Shown in pieces: positions 6,589-14,799 of a stretch of 30,683 bases of DNA; position 1 is the first letter of the stretch, and each line of letters opens with the position of its first letter. The stretch is taken from positions 1-30,683 of the forward strand of contig JAXEEE010000141.1 of assembly GCA_034104265.1 (NCBI GenBank), written 5' to 3'. The DNA is from UBA11524 sp034104265 (GTDB taxonomy: Bacteria; Bacillota; Clostridia; Christensenellales; Aristaeellaceae). The notes beneath the pieces were generated by a model that saw only the letters and a list, made by a program, of their open reading frames with translations, searched no databases and was not told the origin of the DNA. The translations under genes were made by a program, and so were the position numbers.

Positions 6589-9405
6589 TTGAATATGGAT
6601 AGAAACGATCCCATGAGCCAGGGCTACGGCTCCGATAACGGTGAACAGCAGTACAGCTACCAGAACGACGCCGGACAGACGACCTACCGCCGCCATCGCC
6701 GCAGCGAGCGCTATCAGACGGAGGAGAACGCCTCCGCCGTCCAGGACGTTCAGCCCCGGGAGCAGGAGGACGCTGCCCCGGCCCGTCCCGGCCGCAGCGC
6801 CGCCCGCCGCAGCGTACCCGGCGTGCAGTACACCGGCGCGCCCGAGCCTTCCCAGAGCGTGCCGCGCCCTGCCGCGCTGAACCGCCCTCAGCAGCAGCCC
6901 TCGTCCGGCCAGCGGCCGCCGGTGCGCAGGCCCGTCAATGCGCCGGGCTACAGCCAGCAGCCGCCGCTGCGCGCCCGTCAGACCGCGCCCCAGGATGCGC
7001 CCCGGCCTCGCCGCGCGCCCCAGGAGGACTATGACTACGACGTGCGGGAGGAGCAGCCGCAGAAGCCCCGCCGCAAGGGCCATGGCGCGCTGGTGGCCCT
7101 GGTGATCATCGTGCTGGTGCTGGCGCTGGCAGTGCTGGGCTTCATCCTGATTCCTGAGGATGACAGCACCCTTGGCCAGCTCAAGCAGACCGTTGTCGGT
7201 CAGGTGAACAGCCTGCTGGGCAAGGAAACCGCGCCGGAGGCCGCGGCCTTCGACTTTTCCGCCGCACCCACCCAGGGCGCTGCGCCCATTGACGTGGCCT
7301 TCACCCTGACCACCAGCCTGTCGGTGGACGGGGTGCGCATGGTGGACGAGGCCGGCATGCCCCTGGAAACCTCCACGGCCTTCTCCATGGACAATGCGGA
7401 TTCCCGCATCTGGATGCTGAACCTGGCCGTCAGCGACGGCTATGAAGGCCTGGTGCAGGCGCAGATCCGCCAGGCCGAGGGCGAATGGCTGGATACCGGC
7501 AAGACCGTGATGCTGGAGATTGCCGCCGCGCCGCAGCCCACTGCCACCCAGACCCCTGAACCCACCGCCACGCCCGCACCCGTGATGGCCGTGGTGGAGA
7601 CCGTTCCGCCCACCCAGGCACCCACCGAGGTGCCCACGGCTGCCCCCACCGAGGCGCCCACGGAGGCGCCCACGGCTGCCCCCACCGAGGCGCCCACGGC
7701 CACGCCCACCATGGCGCCTACGGCCACCCCGACCCTGGCGCCCACCGCGGTGCCCACGGCGGAGCCTACCGCCACGCCTGAACCCACCGCCGAGCCTACC
7801 CCCACCGTTGCGCCCACCGCCGCGCCCGTGGCGGAGGCCGTCAAGGATGCTGATCCCAGCCTGATCGGCGAGACGGTGATCTACGAGGGCACCAAGAAGG
7901 TAACCTCCTACAGCCGCGACCTGTCCGATGTGCTGCAGATGCCCGCTGCCGATGCCTACACCACGCTGCCCTTCGGCGTGATGACCTTCCGCGGCAACGC
8001 CTTCCGGCAGAACGCCGCCGTGGGCACCAGCGAGAACATCACCGGCCTGAACCTGGCCTGGACGGCGGAAGCCGGCAGCGTCAAGGGCTCGTCCAGCACC
8101 TACTACGGCATCGGCTGGTACGGCCAGCCCGCCATCATCAAGTGGAGCAAGGAGATCCGCGAGAACTCCAACATCGTGGAGGAGAAGCGGACGGTCTCCG
8201 CGCTGAAGGAGGTCATTGTCGCCGGTCTGGACGGCAAAATCTACTTCCTTGACCTGGACGACGGCCAGCCCACCCGCGACGCCATCAACGTGGGCTATCC
8301 CATGAAGGGTACCCCCAGCATTCACTCCCTGGGCTATCCCGTGATGACCGTGGGCCAGTATGCCCGCAAGATGGCCAGCGGCACCGGCAAGATCGGCCTG
8401 AGGTTCTACAACCTGCTGAACCAGGAGCAGATCTACATGATCGACGGCCTGGATACCGACGCCAAGCGGCCCTACTACAGCGTGGGCGCCTTTGACTCCG
8501 CCTCCCTGATTGATCCCAAGACCGACACGGCGGTGTCCATCGGCACCAACGGCATGCTGTACCTGACCAAGCTGAACACCAAGCTGGATGTGGGCGAGTT
8601 CAAGCTGACCATCAACCCCGAGAACGTGGTGATGAAGAGCCGCACCAGCAGCAAGCAGAAGGATTCCTACACGGCGGTGGAATCCTCCCTGGCGATGTAT
8701 GGCAACTATGCCTTCTATGCGGATATGGACGGCATCCTGCGCTGCGTGGATACCTCCACCCTGACCACCGCCTGGGCCGTGGATACCGGCGACGCGGTGC
8801 AGGCCGCCATCGCCCTGGATCTGGATGAGAACGGCCAGCTGTGGCTCTACACCGTCAACACCCTGCAAAACCGCACCAAGGGCGACTGCACCATCCGCCG
8901 CTTCAACGCCCTCACCGGCGAGGAAAGCTGGAACAAGGCGGTGGGCATGACCAAGGCCAAGAACACCATCAGCGGCGGCATGGCCTCTCCCGTGGTGGGC
9001 CAGAATGCCCTGAGCGACATGGTCTACTTCACCGTGACCGGCCTGAGCAAGGCCGGCACCCAGGCGCTCTTCAGCGATGCGGAGGCCGCGGCTCCCGCGG
9101 TGCTGCTGGCCCTGGACAAGCAGACCGGCGACATCATCTGGAAGCAGGAGCTGGACAGCTACAGCTACTCTTCGCCCGTGGCGGTGTACTCCGACTACGG
9201 CGACGGCTGGATTGTGCAGGCCACCGGCAACGGCACCCTGAACCTCTATGAGGGCCGCACCGGCAAGCTGGTGGACACCCTGGCCCTGGAGGGCACCATC
9301 GAGGCGTCCCCCGCGGTGTACAAGGACATGCTGGTCATCGGCACCACCGGCAAGAACACCAGCTACATCTACGGCGTGAAGCTCAACCCCCTGACGGCGG
9401 AGTAA
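6589..9405 (+). CDS. Membrane-anchored PQQ-type beta-propeller protein with Pro/Thr stalk
   Basis: A 938-residue single-pass protein predicted to face outward. Order: a Pro/Arg/Gln-rich disordered cytoplasmic tail (1-163), one membrane helix (about 166-189), a small beta domain (about 215-310), a stalk of APTEAPTE-type repeats (315-413), then a beta-propeller of PQQ-like (WD40-related) blades (about 470-938) with motifs such as LDGKIYFLD, GILRCVDTSTLTTAWAVDTG and LLALDKQTGDIIWKQEL. No cleavable signal peptide or LPXTG is seen. The start is TTG 6589 with AAAGGAG at 6574-6580 (8 nt). A two-codon frame ATG-CGT-TGA (6584-6592) overlaps that start. The ligand is unknown; PQQ binding is not implied by the fold. 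glpK follows after a hairpin. Confidence 0.88.
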   Translation: MNMDRNDPMSQGYGSDNGEQQYSYQNDAGQTTYRRHRRSERYQTEENASAVQDVQPREQEDAAPARPGRSAARRSVPGVQYTGAPEPSQSVPRPAALNRPQQQPSSGQRPPVRRPVNAPGYSQQPPLRARQTAPQDAPRPRRAPQEDYDYDVREEQPQKPRRKGHGALVALVIIVLVLALAVLGFILIPEDDSTLGQLKQTVVGQVNSLLGKETAPEAAAFDFSAAPTQGAAPIDVAFTLTTSLSVDGVRMVDEAGMPLETSTAFSMDNADSRIWMLNLAVSDGYEGLVQAQIRQAEGEWLDTGKTVMLEIAAAPQPTATQTPEPTATPAPVMAVVETVPPTQAPTEVPTAAPTEAPTEAPTAAPTEAPTATPTMAPTATPTLAPTAVPTAEPTATPEPTAEPTPTVAPTAAPVAEAVKDADPSLIGETVIYEGTKKVTSYSRDLSDVLQMPAADAYTTLPFGVMTFRGNAFRQNAAVGTSENITGLNLAWTAEAGSVKGSSSTYYGIGWYGQPAIIKWSKEIRENSNIVEEKRTVSALKEVIVAGLDGKIYFLDLDDGQPTRDAINVGYPMKGTPSIHSLGYPVMTVGQYARKMASGTGKIGLRFYNLLNQEQIYMIDGLDTDAKRPYYSVGAFDSASLIDPKTDTAVSIGTNGMLYLTKLNTKLDVGEFKLTINPENVVMKSRTSSKQKDSYTAVESSLAMYGNYAFYADMDGILRCVDTSTLTTAWAVDTGDAVQAAIALDLDENGQLWLYTVNTLQNRTKGDCTIRRFNALTGEESWNKAVGMTKAKNTISGGMASPVVGQNALSDMVYFTVTGLSKAGTQALFSDAEAAAPAVLLALDKQTGDIIWKQELDSYSYSSPVAVYSDYGDGWIVQATGNGTLNLYEGRTGKLVDTLALEGTIEASPAVYKDMLVIGTTGKNTSYIYGVKLNPLTAE
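7531..7833 (+). repeat. In-gene Pro/Thr stalk repeats
   Basis: Low-complexity coding repeats of GCGCCCACCGAG-type units, alternating as PTAAPTEA and PTATPTMA variants. They encode about 100 residues that should form an extended linker holding the propeller away from the membrane or through the wall. The length probably varies between strains by slippage or recombination. Confidence 0.85.
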
Positions 9406-9437
9406 TCTCCCCGGCCGGGCGCACAGAAACAATCCAT

Positions 9438-9470
9438 CGCCCGCTGGCCCACGCGACCGGCGGGCGCTTT
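9438..9470 (+). terminator. Hairpin between the propeller gene and glpK
   Basis: A 10-bp stem (9438-9447 with 9457-9466, one G-T pair) followed by CTTT. It is a weak terminator candidate; readthrough into glpK is likely because no separate glpK promoter was seen. Confidence 0.45.
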
Positions 9471-9496
9471 GCTACCGATACGAAGGAGGAATGGCG

Positions 9497-10987
9497 ATGG
9501 CGCAGGTTCTGGTAGCCATGGACCAGGGGACCACCAGCTCCCGGGCGGTGGTGTTTGACACCCAGGGACGGGTGCTGGCGGCCCGGAGCGTGGAGTTTCC
9601 CCAGCATTTCCCCCATCCCGGCTGGGTGGAGCATGACCCCATGGACATCCTGAACTCCCAGGTGGAGGCGCTGCGGCAGGCCGTGGCCATCAGCGGGGTG
9701 AATGTGGCGGACATTGCCGCCGTGGGCCTGACCAACCAGCGGGAGACCACCCTGCTGTGGGATCGGGAGACGGGCGAGTGCGTGTACAACGCCATCGTCT
9801 GGCAGTGCCGCCGGACGGCGGACTACATCGAGCGGCTGAACCGGGAGGGCATGGCGGAGACCATCCGGGAGAAGACCGGCCTGATCCCGGACGCGTACTT
9901 CTCCGGGACGAAGCTGGCCTGGCTGCTGGACAACCTGCACCTGCACGAGCGGGCGAAGCGGGGCGAGCTGTGCTTCGGCACGGTGGACAGCTTCCTGGCC
10001 TGGCACCTGGTGGAGGGCCGTCCCCATGTGACCGACGCCACCAACGCCAGCCGCACCATGCTCTTTAACCTGGAGAAGCAGGACTGGGACGACGAGCTGC
10101 TCGCCATGCTGGACATTCCCCGGGCCTGCCTGCCCCGGGTGGTGGACACCAGCGGAGTCATCGGCATGCTGGACGCTGGGGTGCTGGGCAGGCCCATTCC
10201 CCTGGCGGCCATGGCGGGGGATCAGCAGGCGTCGCTGTTCGGGCAGGCCTGCCTGAAGCCCGGCATGGTCAAGAACACCTACGGTACCGGCTGCTTCATG
10301 CTGATGAACACCGGAAGCCGGCTGGCCCGCAGCGCCCATGGCATGCTGACCACCATGGCCTGGCGCCTGGACGGGACGCCCAGCTACGCCGTGGAGGGCA
10401 GCGTGTTTATGGGCGGGGCCACCATCCAGTGGCTGCGGGATGAGCTGCGGATGATCGACACCTCCGCGGAGAGCGAGGGCCTGGCCCGCTCGGTGAAGGA
10501 CACGGGCGGGGTGTACCTGGTGCCTGCGTTCACGGGTCTGGGCGCGCCCTGGTGGGACATGTACAGCCGGGGTACCCTGGTAGGCATGACCCGGGGTACC
10601 AGCCGGGCGCACATTGTCCGCGCCGCGCTGGAGGCCACGGCCTACCAGTCCGCCGACCTGATGGCCGCCATGGTGCAGGACTGCGGCTTCACCCCCACGC
10701 GGCTGCAGGTGGACGGCGGCGGCAGCGCCAACGGCTTCCTGATGCAGTTCCAGGCGGACATGATGAACATCCCCGTGGTGCGTCCCCGGGTGATGGAAAC
10801 CACCGCCCTGGGCGCGGCGCTGCTGGCAGGTCTGGCAGTGGGGGTCTACGCCACGCCGGAGGACACCGCGAAGGTCTGGCGCAGGGATCTGTCCTTTGAG
10901 CCGCAGATGGACGCGGCCCGGCGGGAGTCCCTGACCCATGGCTGGCACCGGGCAGTGGAGCGGGCTCGGGACTGGATTGAACACTAA
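9497..10987 (+). CDS. glpK: Glycerol kinase
   Basis: ATP-dependent phosphorylation of glycerol to sn-glycerol 3-phosphate in the cytosol. The 496-residue length matches the family (about 500). The FGGY fold is clear: N-terminal phosphate loop MDQGTTSSRAVVFD (about 8-21), TNQRETT and IVWQCRRT substrate-region motifs, AGDQQASLFGQ, the signature region around RGTLVGMTRGTSRAHIVRAA and the C-terminal GSANGFLMQFQAD element. The second ATG (9497) is preferred because AAGGAGG (9483-9489) is 7 nt upstream; the ATG at 9491 is too close. No glpF, glpD or glpO is adjacent. The cupin gene follows after 20 bp and is probably co-transcribed. Confidence 0.97.
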   Translation: MAQVLVAMDQGTTSSRAVVFDTQGRVLAARSVEFPQHFPHPGWVEHDPMDILNSQVEALRQAVAISGVNVADIAAVGLTNQRETTLLWDRETGECVYNAIVWQCRRTADYIERLNREGMAETIREKTGLIPDAYFSGTKLAWLLDNLHLHERAKRGELCFGTVDSFLAWHLVEGRPHVTDATNASRTMLFNLEKQDWDDELLAMLDIPRACLPRVVDTSGVIGMLDAGVLGRPIPLAAMAGDQQASLFGQACLKPGMVKNTYGTGCFMLMNTGSRLARSAHGMLTTMAWRLDGTPSYAVEGSVFMGGATIQWLRDELRMIDTSAESEGLARSVKDTGGVYLVPAFTGLGAPWWDMYSRGTLVGMTRGTSRAHIVRAALEATAYQSADLMAAMVQDCGFTPTRLQVDGGGSANGFLMQFQADMMNIPVVRPRVMETTALGAALLAGLAVGVYATPEDTAKVWRRDLSFEPQMDAARRESLTHGWHRAVERARDWIEH

Positions 10988-11007
10988 ATCAGAGGAGGAT
11001 ACAGACG

Positions 11008-11337
11008 ATGATTCTTGACATGATGAACCTGGAGGAGCAGGCCCTGCCGAACTTCAAGAGCGGCGAGGGCGTTACCTATGCGCGGATGCACGTGGACGGG
11101 CTGAACCGGATCATGCTGGTGCGGCTGCCCCATGGCGCGTCCATCGGCATGCACACCCATGAGACCAGCAGCGAGATTATCCACATCCTGGCCGGGAAGG
11201 CGAGGATCATCCTGGACGGGGCGGAGGAAATCGCGCTGCCCGGCCAGGTGCACTACTGCCCCAAGGGCCACACCCACACCACCATCAGCGCAGGGGATGA
11301 GGATCTGCTGATGCTGGCGGTGGTGCCGGAGCAATAA
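11008..11337 (+). CDS. Small single-domain cupin
   Basis: A 109-residue beta-barrel protein. Cupin motif 1 is complete (G43-x5-H49-x-H51, E56, G63) and motif 2 is complete (G79-x5-P85-x-G87-x2-H90), so the metal-binding set H49/H51/E56/H90 is intact. The substrate is unknown; small cupins include isomerases, dioxygenases and sugar- or ligand-binding proteins. The start is ATG 11008 with GAGGAGG upstream, and the gene follows glpK by 20 bp, suggesting one transcript. A degenerate second copy of its 3' half lies directly downstream. Confidence 0.88.
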   Translation: MILDMMNLEEQALPNFKSGEGVTYARMHVDGLNRIMLVRLPHGASIGMHTHETSSEIIHILAGKARIILDGAEEIALPGQVHYCPKGHTHTTISAGDEDLLMLAVVPEQ

Positions 11338-11346
11338 AAAGGCTGG

Positions 11347-11511
11347 ATGGGCCGCCGGTTTTACGGCGGGGGCGTGGAGTACATCCTGAAAGGATCGGAG
11401 GCAGCCGCGCTGCCCGGCCAGGTGCACGACTGCCCCAAGGGCCACACCCACACCACCTTCAGCGCAGGGAATGAGGACTTGCTGATGCTGGCGGTGGTGC
11501 CGGAGCAATAA
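11347..11511 (+). pseudogene. Truncated tandem duplicate of the cupin gene
   Basis: From about 11371 the sequence is a near copy of the 3' half of the cupin gene just upstream (11180-11340), including the same end ...GTGCCGGAGCAATAAAAA. The copy is still open: ATG 11347 gives 54 codons ending in the same LLMLAVVPEQ. It keeps cupin motif 2 (PKGHTH) but lacks motif 1, so it has lost three of four metal ligands. Several substitutions are non-synonymous (Y83D, I93F, D97N by parent numbering). No good ribosome-binding site is present, only AAGG 4 nt before ATG. Most likely a relic of a tandem duplication. Confidence 0.8.
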
Positions 11512-11659
11512 AAAGCCCGGCGATGCGCCTGCACAATGCCGGATAGCCGTGGTACAACGATTCCTGACAACACCAAAGACCTTCTTTGAGACGACCCGTG
11601 CGGCACGCTTCGGCGCAAGTGAAAACGCATGCGTCGTCTTTTTGCGCTGATCCTGACAG
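11511..11659. repeat. Structured intergenic repeat, copy A
   Basis: Starts with AAAAAGCCCGG right at the end of the cupin fragment and ends after GTCGTCTTTTT. Copy B lies 320 bp downstream; by eye the first 105 nt are about 80-85% identical. Two hairpins bound the element: CCGGC/GCCGG (11517-11521 with 11538-11542) whose minus strand runs into TTTTT, and AGACGAC/GTCGTCT (11589-11595 with 11633-11639) followed by TTTT on the plus strand. Each end can therefore act as a terminator for one strand. Confidence 0.75.
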
Positions 11660-11981
11660 ACGTGTTTTCGCGCCCTGGGCGAAAGCACCGGCGGGCGCCC
11701 TTCAACTTTCGTGCTTCAACCATGGGTAAAGACTTTATTCCTGACATCGCAAGGCTACTGTGTTATCTATACTTTTTCTTTATATTGTTGGTTGATTGGT
11801 TGAAGAAGGTATCCATGAAGCCTGAAACCCTTGTCCTGTAAGGCTTTCCGGGCTTGCCTCCCGTCAACCGTCCTGTCAACCAACCCTGCCTTTCGGGGAA
11901 TGCGCGCTCTGCCGAGCCCTCGGACAGCCCCGAAACCCGGTTTTGCACGTTGGGTGAAGCGCGTAGGTTGAAGCGGCCAAT
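11660..11981. other. Gene-free spacer between repeat copies
   Basis: No convincing coding region. It is AT-richer than its surroundings around 11740-11830. A perfect 9-bp inverted repeat, GTTGGTTGA (11787-11795) and TCAACCAAC (11876-11884), encloses about 80 nt. A weak promoter-like pair (CTGACA, 17 nt, TATCTA, near 11745-11773) points right, toward the DUF2798 gene. Confidence 0.5.
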
Positions 11982-12160
11982 AAAAAAAGCCCGGGCGATG
12001 CGCTTGCAAAACGCCGGACAGCTGTGGTACAAGGAACCCTGACAACTCCATAAGCCTTTTTTGAGACGACACATGTGGCACGCTTCGGCGTGCGTAAAGC
12101 TGATGACGGAACTCGCTTCGCCACCAGTGGAAACGCATGTGCCGTCTTTTTGTGCTTGTC
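11982..12160. repeat. Structured intergenic repeat, copy B
   Basis: Second copy of the element at 11511-11659, longer by about 35 nt inserted after the central stem. Its centre forms GCACGC-UUCG-GCGTGC (12078-12083 with 12088-12093), a stem capped by a stable UUCG tetraloop; copy A keeps the left arm and loop but has lost the far pairs. The closing stem AGACGACACATG/CATGTGCCGTCT has one mismatch and is followed by TTTTT. It ends 34 nt before the DUF2798 start. Confidence 0.75.
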
Positions 12161-12193
12161 AGGGGTGTCCTTGAAGAAAGGAGTGGTTTTCCC

Positions 12194-12760
12194 ATGCCCC
12201 AAACGAAAGCCCAGCGGGTGCTGTTCGCCCTGCTGACGGTGCTGATCACCGTCCATGCCTATGTGTTCTACAGCCTGTATGTGGTGAACGGCAATGCGCT
12301 GATGACCGCCAACCAGGCGTCCTCCGTACTGGAGGCCATTGCCCGGCAGGGCGGCGTGATGCTCTGCGGACGGATGGCGCCCATCTGGGCGGTGGTGCTG
12401 GCAGAGTTCATCCTGGCTTATGCCCTGGAGCTGACGGTGGGCAGCCCGCTGTCCTTCCGCCTGGCCAGCCGGTGCTTCGATCCCCGGACGACCCACCCGG
12501 TGCTGTTTGAAACGGCCATCATCTCCGCCACGGTGGGCATCATGTGCCCCGCCATGAGCCTGATCGCCTCCGCGCTGTACTATCCGTACTACTTGGGCTT
12601 CCACCCGATCACGCTCCTGGCGGGCTGGATGAAGCTGATGTGCTTCAACTTTCCCTTCGCCTGGTTCACCCAGGTGTTCATGATTCAGCCACTGGTGCGC
12701 ACGCTGTTCCGGGCGCTGATGGGCAGGCGGCTGGCCGCAGCCCCGGCGGAGCAGGGCTGA
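12194..12760 (+). CDS. DUF2798-like integral membrane protein
   Basis: A 188-residue membrane protein with about four hydrophobic helices (residues about 8-28, 55-78, 105-128, 135-160), arranged as two similar helical pairs, as in DUF2798 proteins. The opening MPQTKAQRVLFALLTVLITV resembles that family; its function is unknown. The start is ATG 12194 with AAAGGAG at 12177-12183 (10 nt); an earlier in-frame ATG (12137) lies inside the repeat element. Its stop is only 6 bp from that of the convergent GNAT gene, with no terminator between them. Confidence 0.75.
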   Translation: MPQTKAQRVLFALLTVLITVHAYVFYSLYVVNGNALMTANQASSVLEAIARQGGVMLCGRMAPIWAVVLAEFILAYALELTVGSPLSFRLASRCFDPRTTHPVLFETAIISATVGIMCPAMSLIASALYYPYYLGFHPITLLAGWMKLMCFNFPFAWFTQVFMIQPLVRTLFRALMGRRLAAAPAEQG

Positions 12761-12766
12761 TCCGCC

Positions 12767-13273
12767 TTACAGCAGCCGGGCCATGTAGTACTCGTCCACC
12801 AGGTGGCCGTCCACCAGCATGGCGTTCCTGCGGATACCCTCCACGGTGAAGCCCATCTTCTCATACAGTTGGCGGGCGGCCTCGTTGGGGCACTCCACCG
12901 TCACCTCCAGGCGGGTGACGCGGTTTGCCCTGGCCCATTGCTCCAGCTGGGTGAACAGCGCCGTGCCCACGCCCCGGCCCCGGTAGCCTTCCAGCACCCC
13001 TGTCACCACATAGGCGGTGTGGTGCACCCGGTTGTACTGCCCCCGCTCTGCCCGCAGGTACCCGACGATCACCCCGTCCTCCAGGGCGACGTCCAGGAAG
13101 TCCCCGCCGGGGATCACGTGCTGGCGGATGTCCTCCTCCAGCGCGGCCAGGCTGGTGCGCCGGGTGCGCTCGCCGGGCTCGTACATCATGAAGGACGTCT
13201 GCCCGTCAAGCAGGTTGAGGAACTGCCAGAGGGCTGGCGCGTCCTGAGGGAGAATGCTGCGGTATTCGATCAT
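12767..13273 (-). CDS. GNAT-family N-acetyltransferase
   Basis: A 168-residue acetyltransferase. Motif A is clear (VLEGYRGRGVGTALFTQLEQ, about 102-121), as is the late NEAARQLYEKMGFTVEGIRR segment typical of RimJ/RimL- or Rim-like amino-group acetyltransferases. The substrate is unknown. The start is ATG 13273 with AGAGG about 8 nt upstream; the frame opens at 13291 but that start has no site. It lies downstream of pgsA on the same strand, separated by a hairpin. Confidence 0.88.
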   Translation of the reverse strand: MIEYRSILPQDAPALWQFLNLLDGQTSFMMYEPGERTRRTSLAALEEDIRQHVIPGGDFLDVALEDGVIVGYLRAERGQYNRVHHTAYVVTGVLEGYRGRGVGTALFTQLEQWARANRVTRLEVTVECPNEAARQLYEKMGFTVEGIRRNAMLVDGHLVDEYYMARLL

Positions 13274-13309
13274 GAGGGGCACCTCTTTCATGCAAAATGG
13301 ATACGATAA

Positions 13310-13341
13310 CGCCCGGCCATATTCATCCCAATGGCCGGGCG
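13310..13341 (-). terminator. Hairpin after pgsA
   Basis: A perfect 11-bp stem (13310-13320 with 13331-13341) and 10-nt loop, 18 bp beyond the pgsA stop. On the minus strand the following sequence is GTTATCG, with no T-run, so termination may be partial. Confidence 0.6.
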
Positions 13342-13358
13342 CTTTCTGGATGCAGATG

Positions 13359-13946
13359 TTATTCCTGCTGCTTCTTTTCGCGGTACAGGGCGCGGAGCTT
13401 CTTGTAGGAGTCCAGGGAGTAATCCACCAGCGCCACCAGCGCCAGCACCACCGCCACCCACAACACCACCCGGTCCAGCGGCACGGGCAGATGGGTGAAC
13501 TCGCTGTGCCAGAAGGACAGGATCAGCGCCAGAATGAAGCTGAACTGGGCCAGTTTGCCCCGGATGTTGGAATACACCACGATGTCATGGTGCAGCATAT
13601 ACACGCCGCCCACGATCATCACCAGCTCCTTGAGCATGACGATGGTGATGGCCTGCCAGGGGAACACGCCCTTCACGCCCTGGCAGATCAGGGCGGTCAC
13701 CACCATCAGCTTGTCCGCCAGGGGATCCATCAGCTTGCCGAAGGCGGTGATTTGATGGTTCTTCCGGGCAAGATAGCCGTCCAGCAGGTCGGTCAGGCTG
13801 GCAATCACAAAGGTCAGCAGCGCCAGCTTGTCATGCCCGGCGGCAAACACCGCCACAAACACGGGGATCAGCGCAAGGCGCAGCATGGTCAATACATTGG
13901 GGGCGTTCCAGATATTTTCGGTATACTTCCGGATGGTCTTGCTCAC
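13359..13946 (-). CDS. pgsA: CDP-diacylglycerol-glycerol-3-phosphate 3-phosphatidyltransferase
   Basis: Membrane enzyme making phosphatidylglycerophosphate from CDP-diacylglycerol and glycerol 3-phosphate, the first step to phosphatidylglycerol and cardiolipin. The 195-residue product has the complete CDP-alcohol phosphotransferase motif D53-x2-D56-G-x2-A-R61-x8-G70-x3-D74-x3-D78 and several membrane helices. The opening NAPNVLTMLRLALIP is typical of PgsA. The start is GTG 13946 with AAAGG about 8 nt upstream; the frame extends to 13964 without a site. The family is certain; the exact alcohol acceptor (glycerol phosphate rather than serine or inositol) is inferred from overall resemblance. 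Confidence 0.9.
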   Translation of the reverse strand: MSKTIRKYTENIWNAPNVLTMLRLALIPVFVAVFAAGHDKLALLTFVIASLTDLLDGYLARKNHQITAFGKLMDPLADKLMVVTALICQGVKGVFPWQAITIVMLKELVMIVGGVYMLHHDIVVYSNIRGKLAQFSFILALILSFWHSEFTHLPVPLDRVVLWVAVVLALVALVDYSLDSYKKLRALYREKKQQE

Positions 13947-14058
13947 GGTTTCAGCCCTTTCCACTGGCCAGGCCAGCCGCGCCCCTCATGGGCGCATACG
14001 TACCATAACATTCGCTGCCCGGCAGCATAAACCCTCTTTGCCGGACGGATTTTCCCCG

Positions 14059-14583
14059 TCAGCCCAGGTAGCTCGCCAGGGCCGAGAGCGCATCCGCGCT
14101 GACGTAGTCGCAGCCCTGGCGCATGTCCCGGGCCAGGGCCAGGTCATCCGGGGTGGGGGAGGCTTTCTTCTCCAGCGCACCGGCCACGCCGCTCATCAGC
14201 CTGCGGATGAGGACATTCCTTTCCGCCGGATTGTACGCCCCCCGCAGGTAGAACACCCGCAGGCTTGCCCGCATCTCCGGGGTAAAGGCCCGGGCGGCGT
14301 ACTCGTCCCAGAGCTTCTCGTCCAGCGTGCGGCCCAGGCCCACCACCGCCAGCACCGTGCGCTTCTCCTTCAGGATGCGCCAGTGCCGCCTGAGAAATCC
14401 GCCGCCCTGGAGATTGCCTGCCATCAGCCAGGAGGCGAACACCACCGTATCCGCCGCCTGCATCTGCCCGGGACGAACCTCCCTCATAGGGACGGCCGTG
14501 CCGCCGGTGGCGGAGGCCAGCAGCAGGGCGTAGCGCCGGGTGGAGCCGCCGCGGCTGTGGTAGATGATCAGAGGAGCGCTCAT
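14059..14583 (-). CDS. Flavodoxin-domain protein
   Basis: A 174-residue flavodoxin-like protein. The N-terminus IIYHSRGGSTRRYA (about 6-19) is an FMN phosphate-binding loop of the Y-S-x-x-G-x-T type, followed by VVFASWLMAGNLQGG and an alternating alpha/beta pattern with LAVVGLG. It resembles the protoporphyrinogen-oxidase-like or menaquinone-dependent flavodoxins (Flavodoxin_5 type); the partner is unknown. The start is ATG 14583 with AAAGGATG upstream. It precedes pgsA on the same strand by about 110 bp. Confidence 0.78.
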   Translation of the reverse strand: MSAPLIIYHSRGGSTRRYALLLASATGGTAVPMREVRPGQMQAADTVVFASWLMAGNLQGGGFLRRHWRILKEKRTVLAVVGLGRTLDEKLWDEYAARAFTPEMRASLRVFYLRGAYNPAERNVLIRRLMSGVAGALEKKASPTPDDLALARDMRQGCDYVSADALSALASYLG

Positions 14584-14799
14584 GGTATCATCCTTTCACA
14601 CCTGTATGATAGCACAGGATTGTCAACCCTGCATCAACGGACAAGGCTATTATACCATCATCATCGGAGAAAGGCGACGGCCTTTTGGCGGCTTTCAGAC
14701 GGAAAATGGCGGTGTATGGCGGCAGAGACGGGAGGAATCCGCCATATGGGAAGCGAAATGATACAGGTCAAACGAATGAAGGATCCGGAGGAATGCATC

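Noticed and set aside
6430..9432. 1,000-codon open frame antisense to the beta-propeller gene
   Set aside because: It is low-complexity His/Gly/Val/Arg-rich translation of the complementary strand of a high-GC gene, with no domain and no ribosome-binding site. The plus-strand protein has clear domains.
11629..11841. 70-codon plus-strand frame in the repeat region
   Set aside because: Starts inside repeat copy A, crosses gene-free spacer, and has no ribosome-binding site or recognisable domain.
13828..14799. In-frame upstream extension of the rph-rdgB gene
   Set aside because: It runs antisense through the flavodoxin and pgsA genes and has no RNase PH homology. ATG 14800 has an ideal ribosome-binding site.
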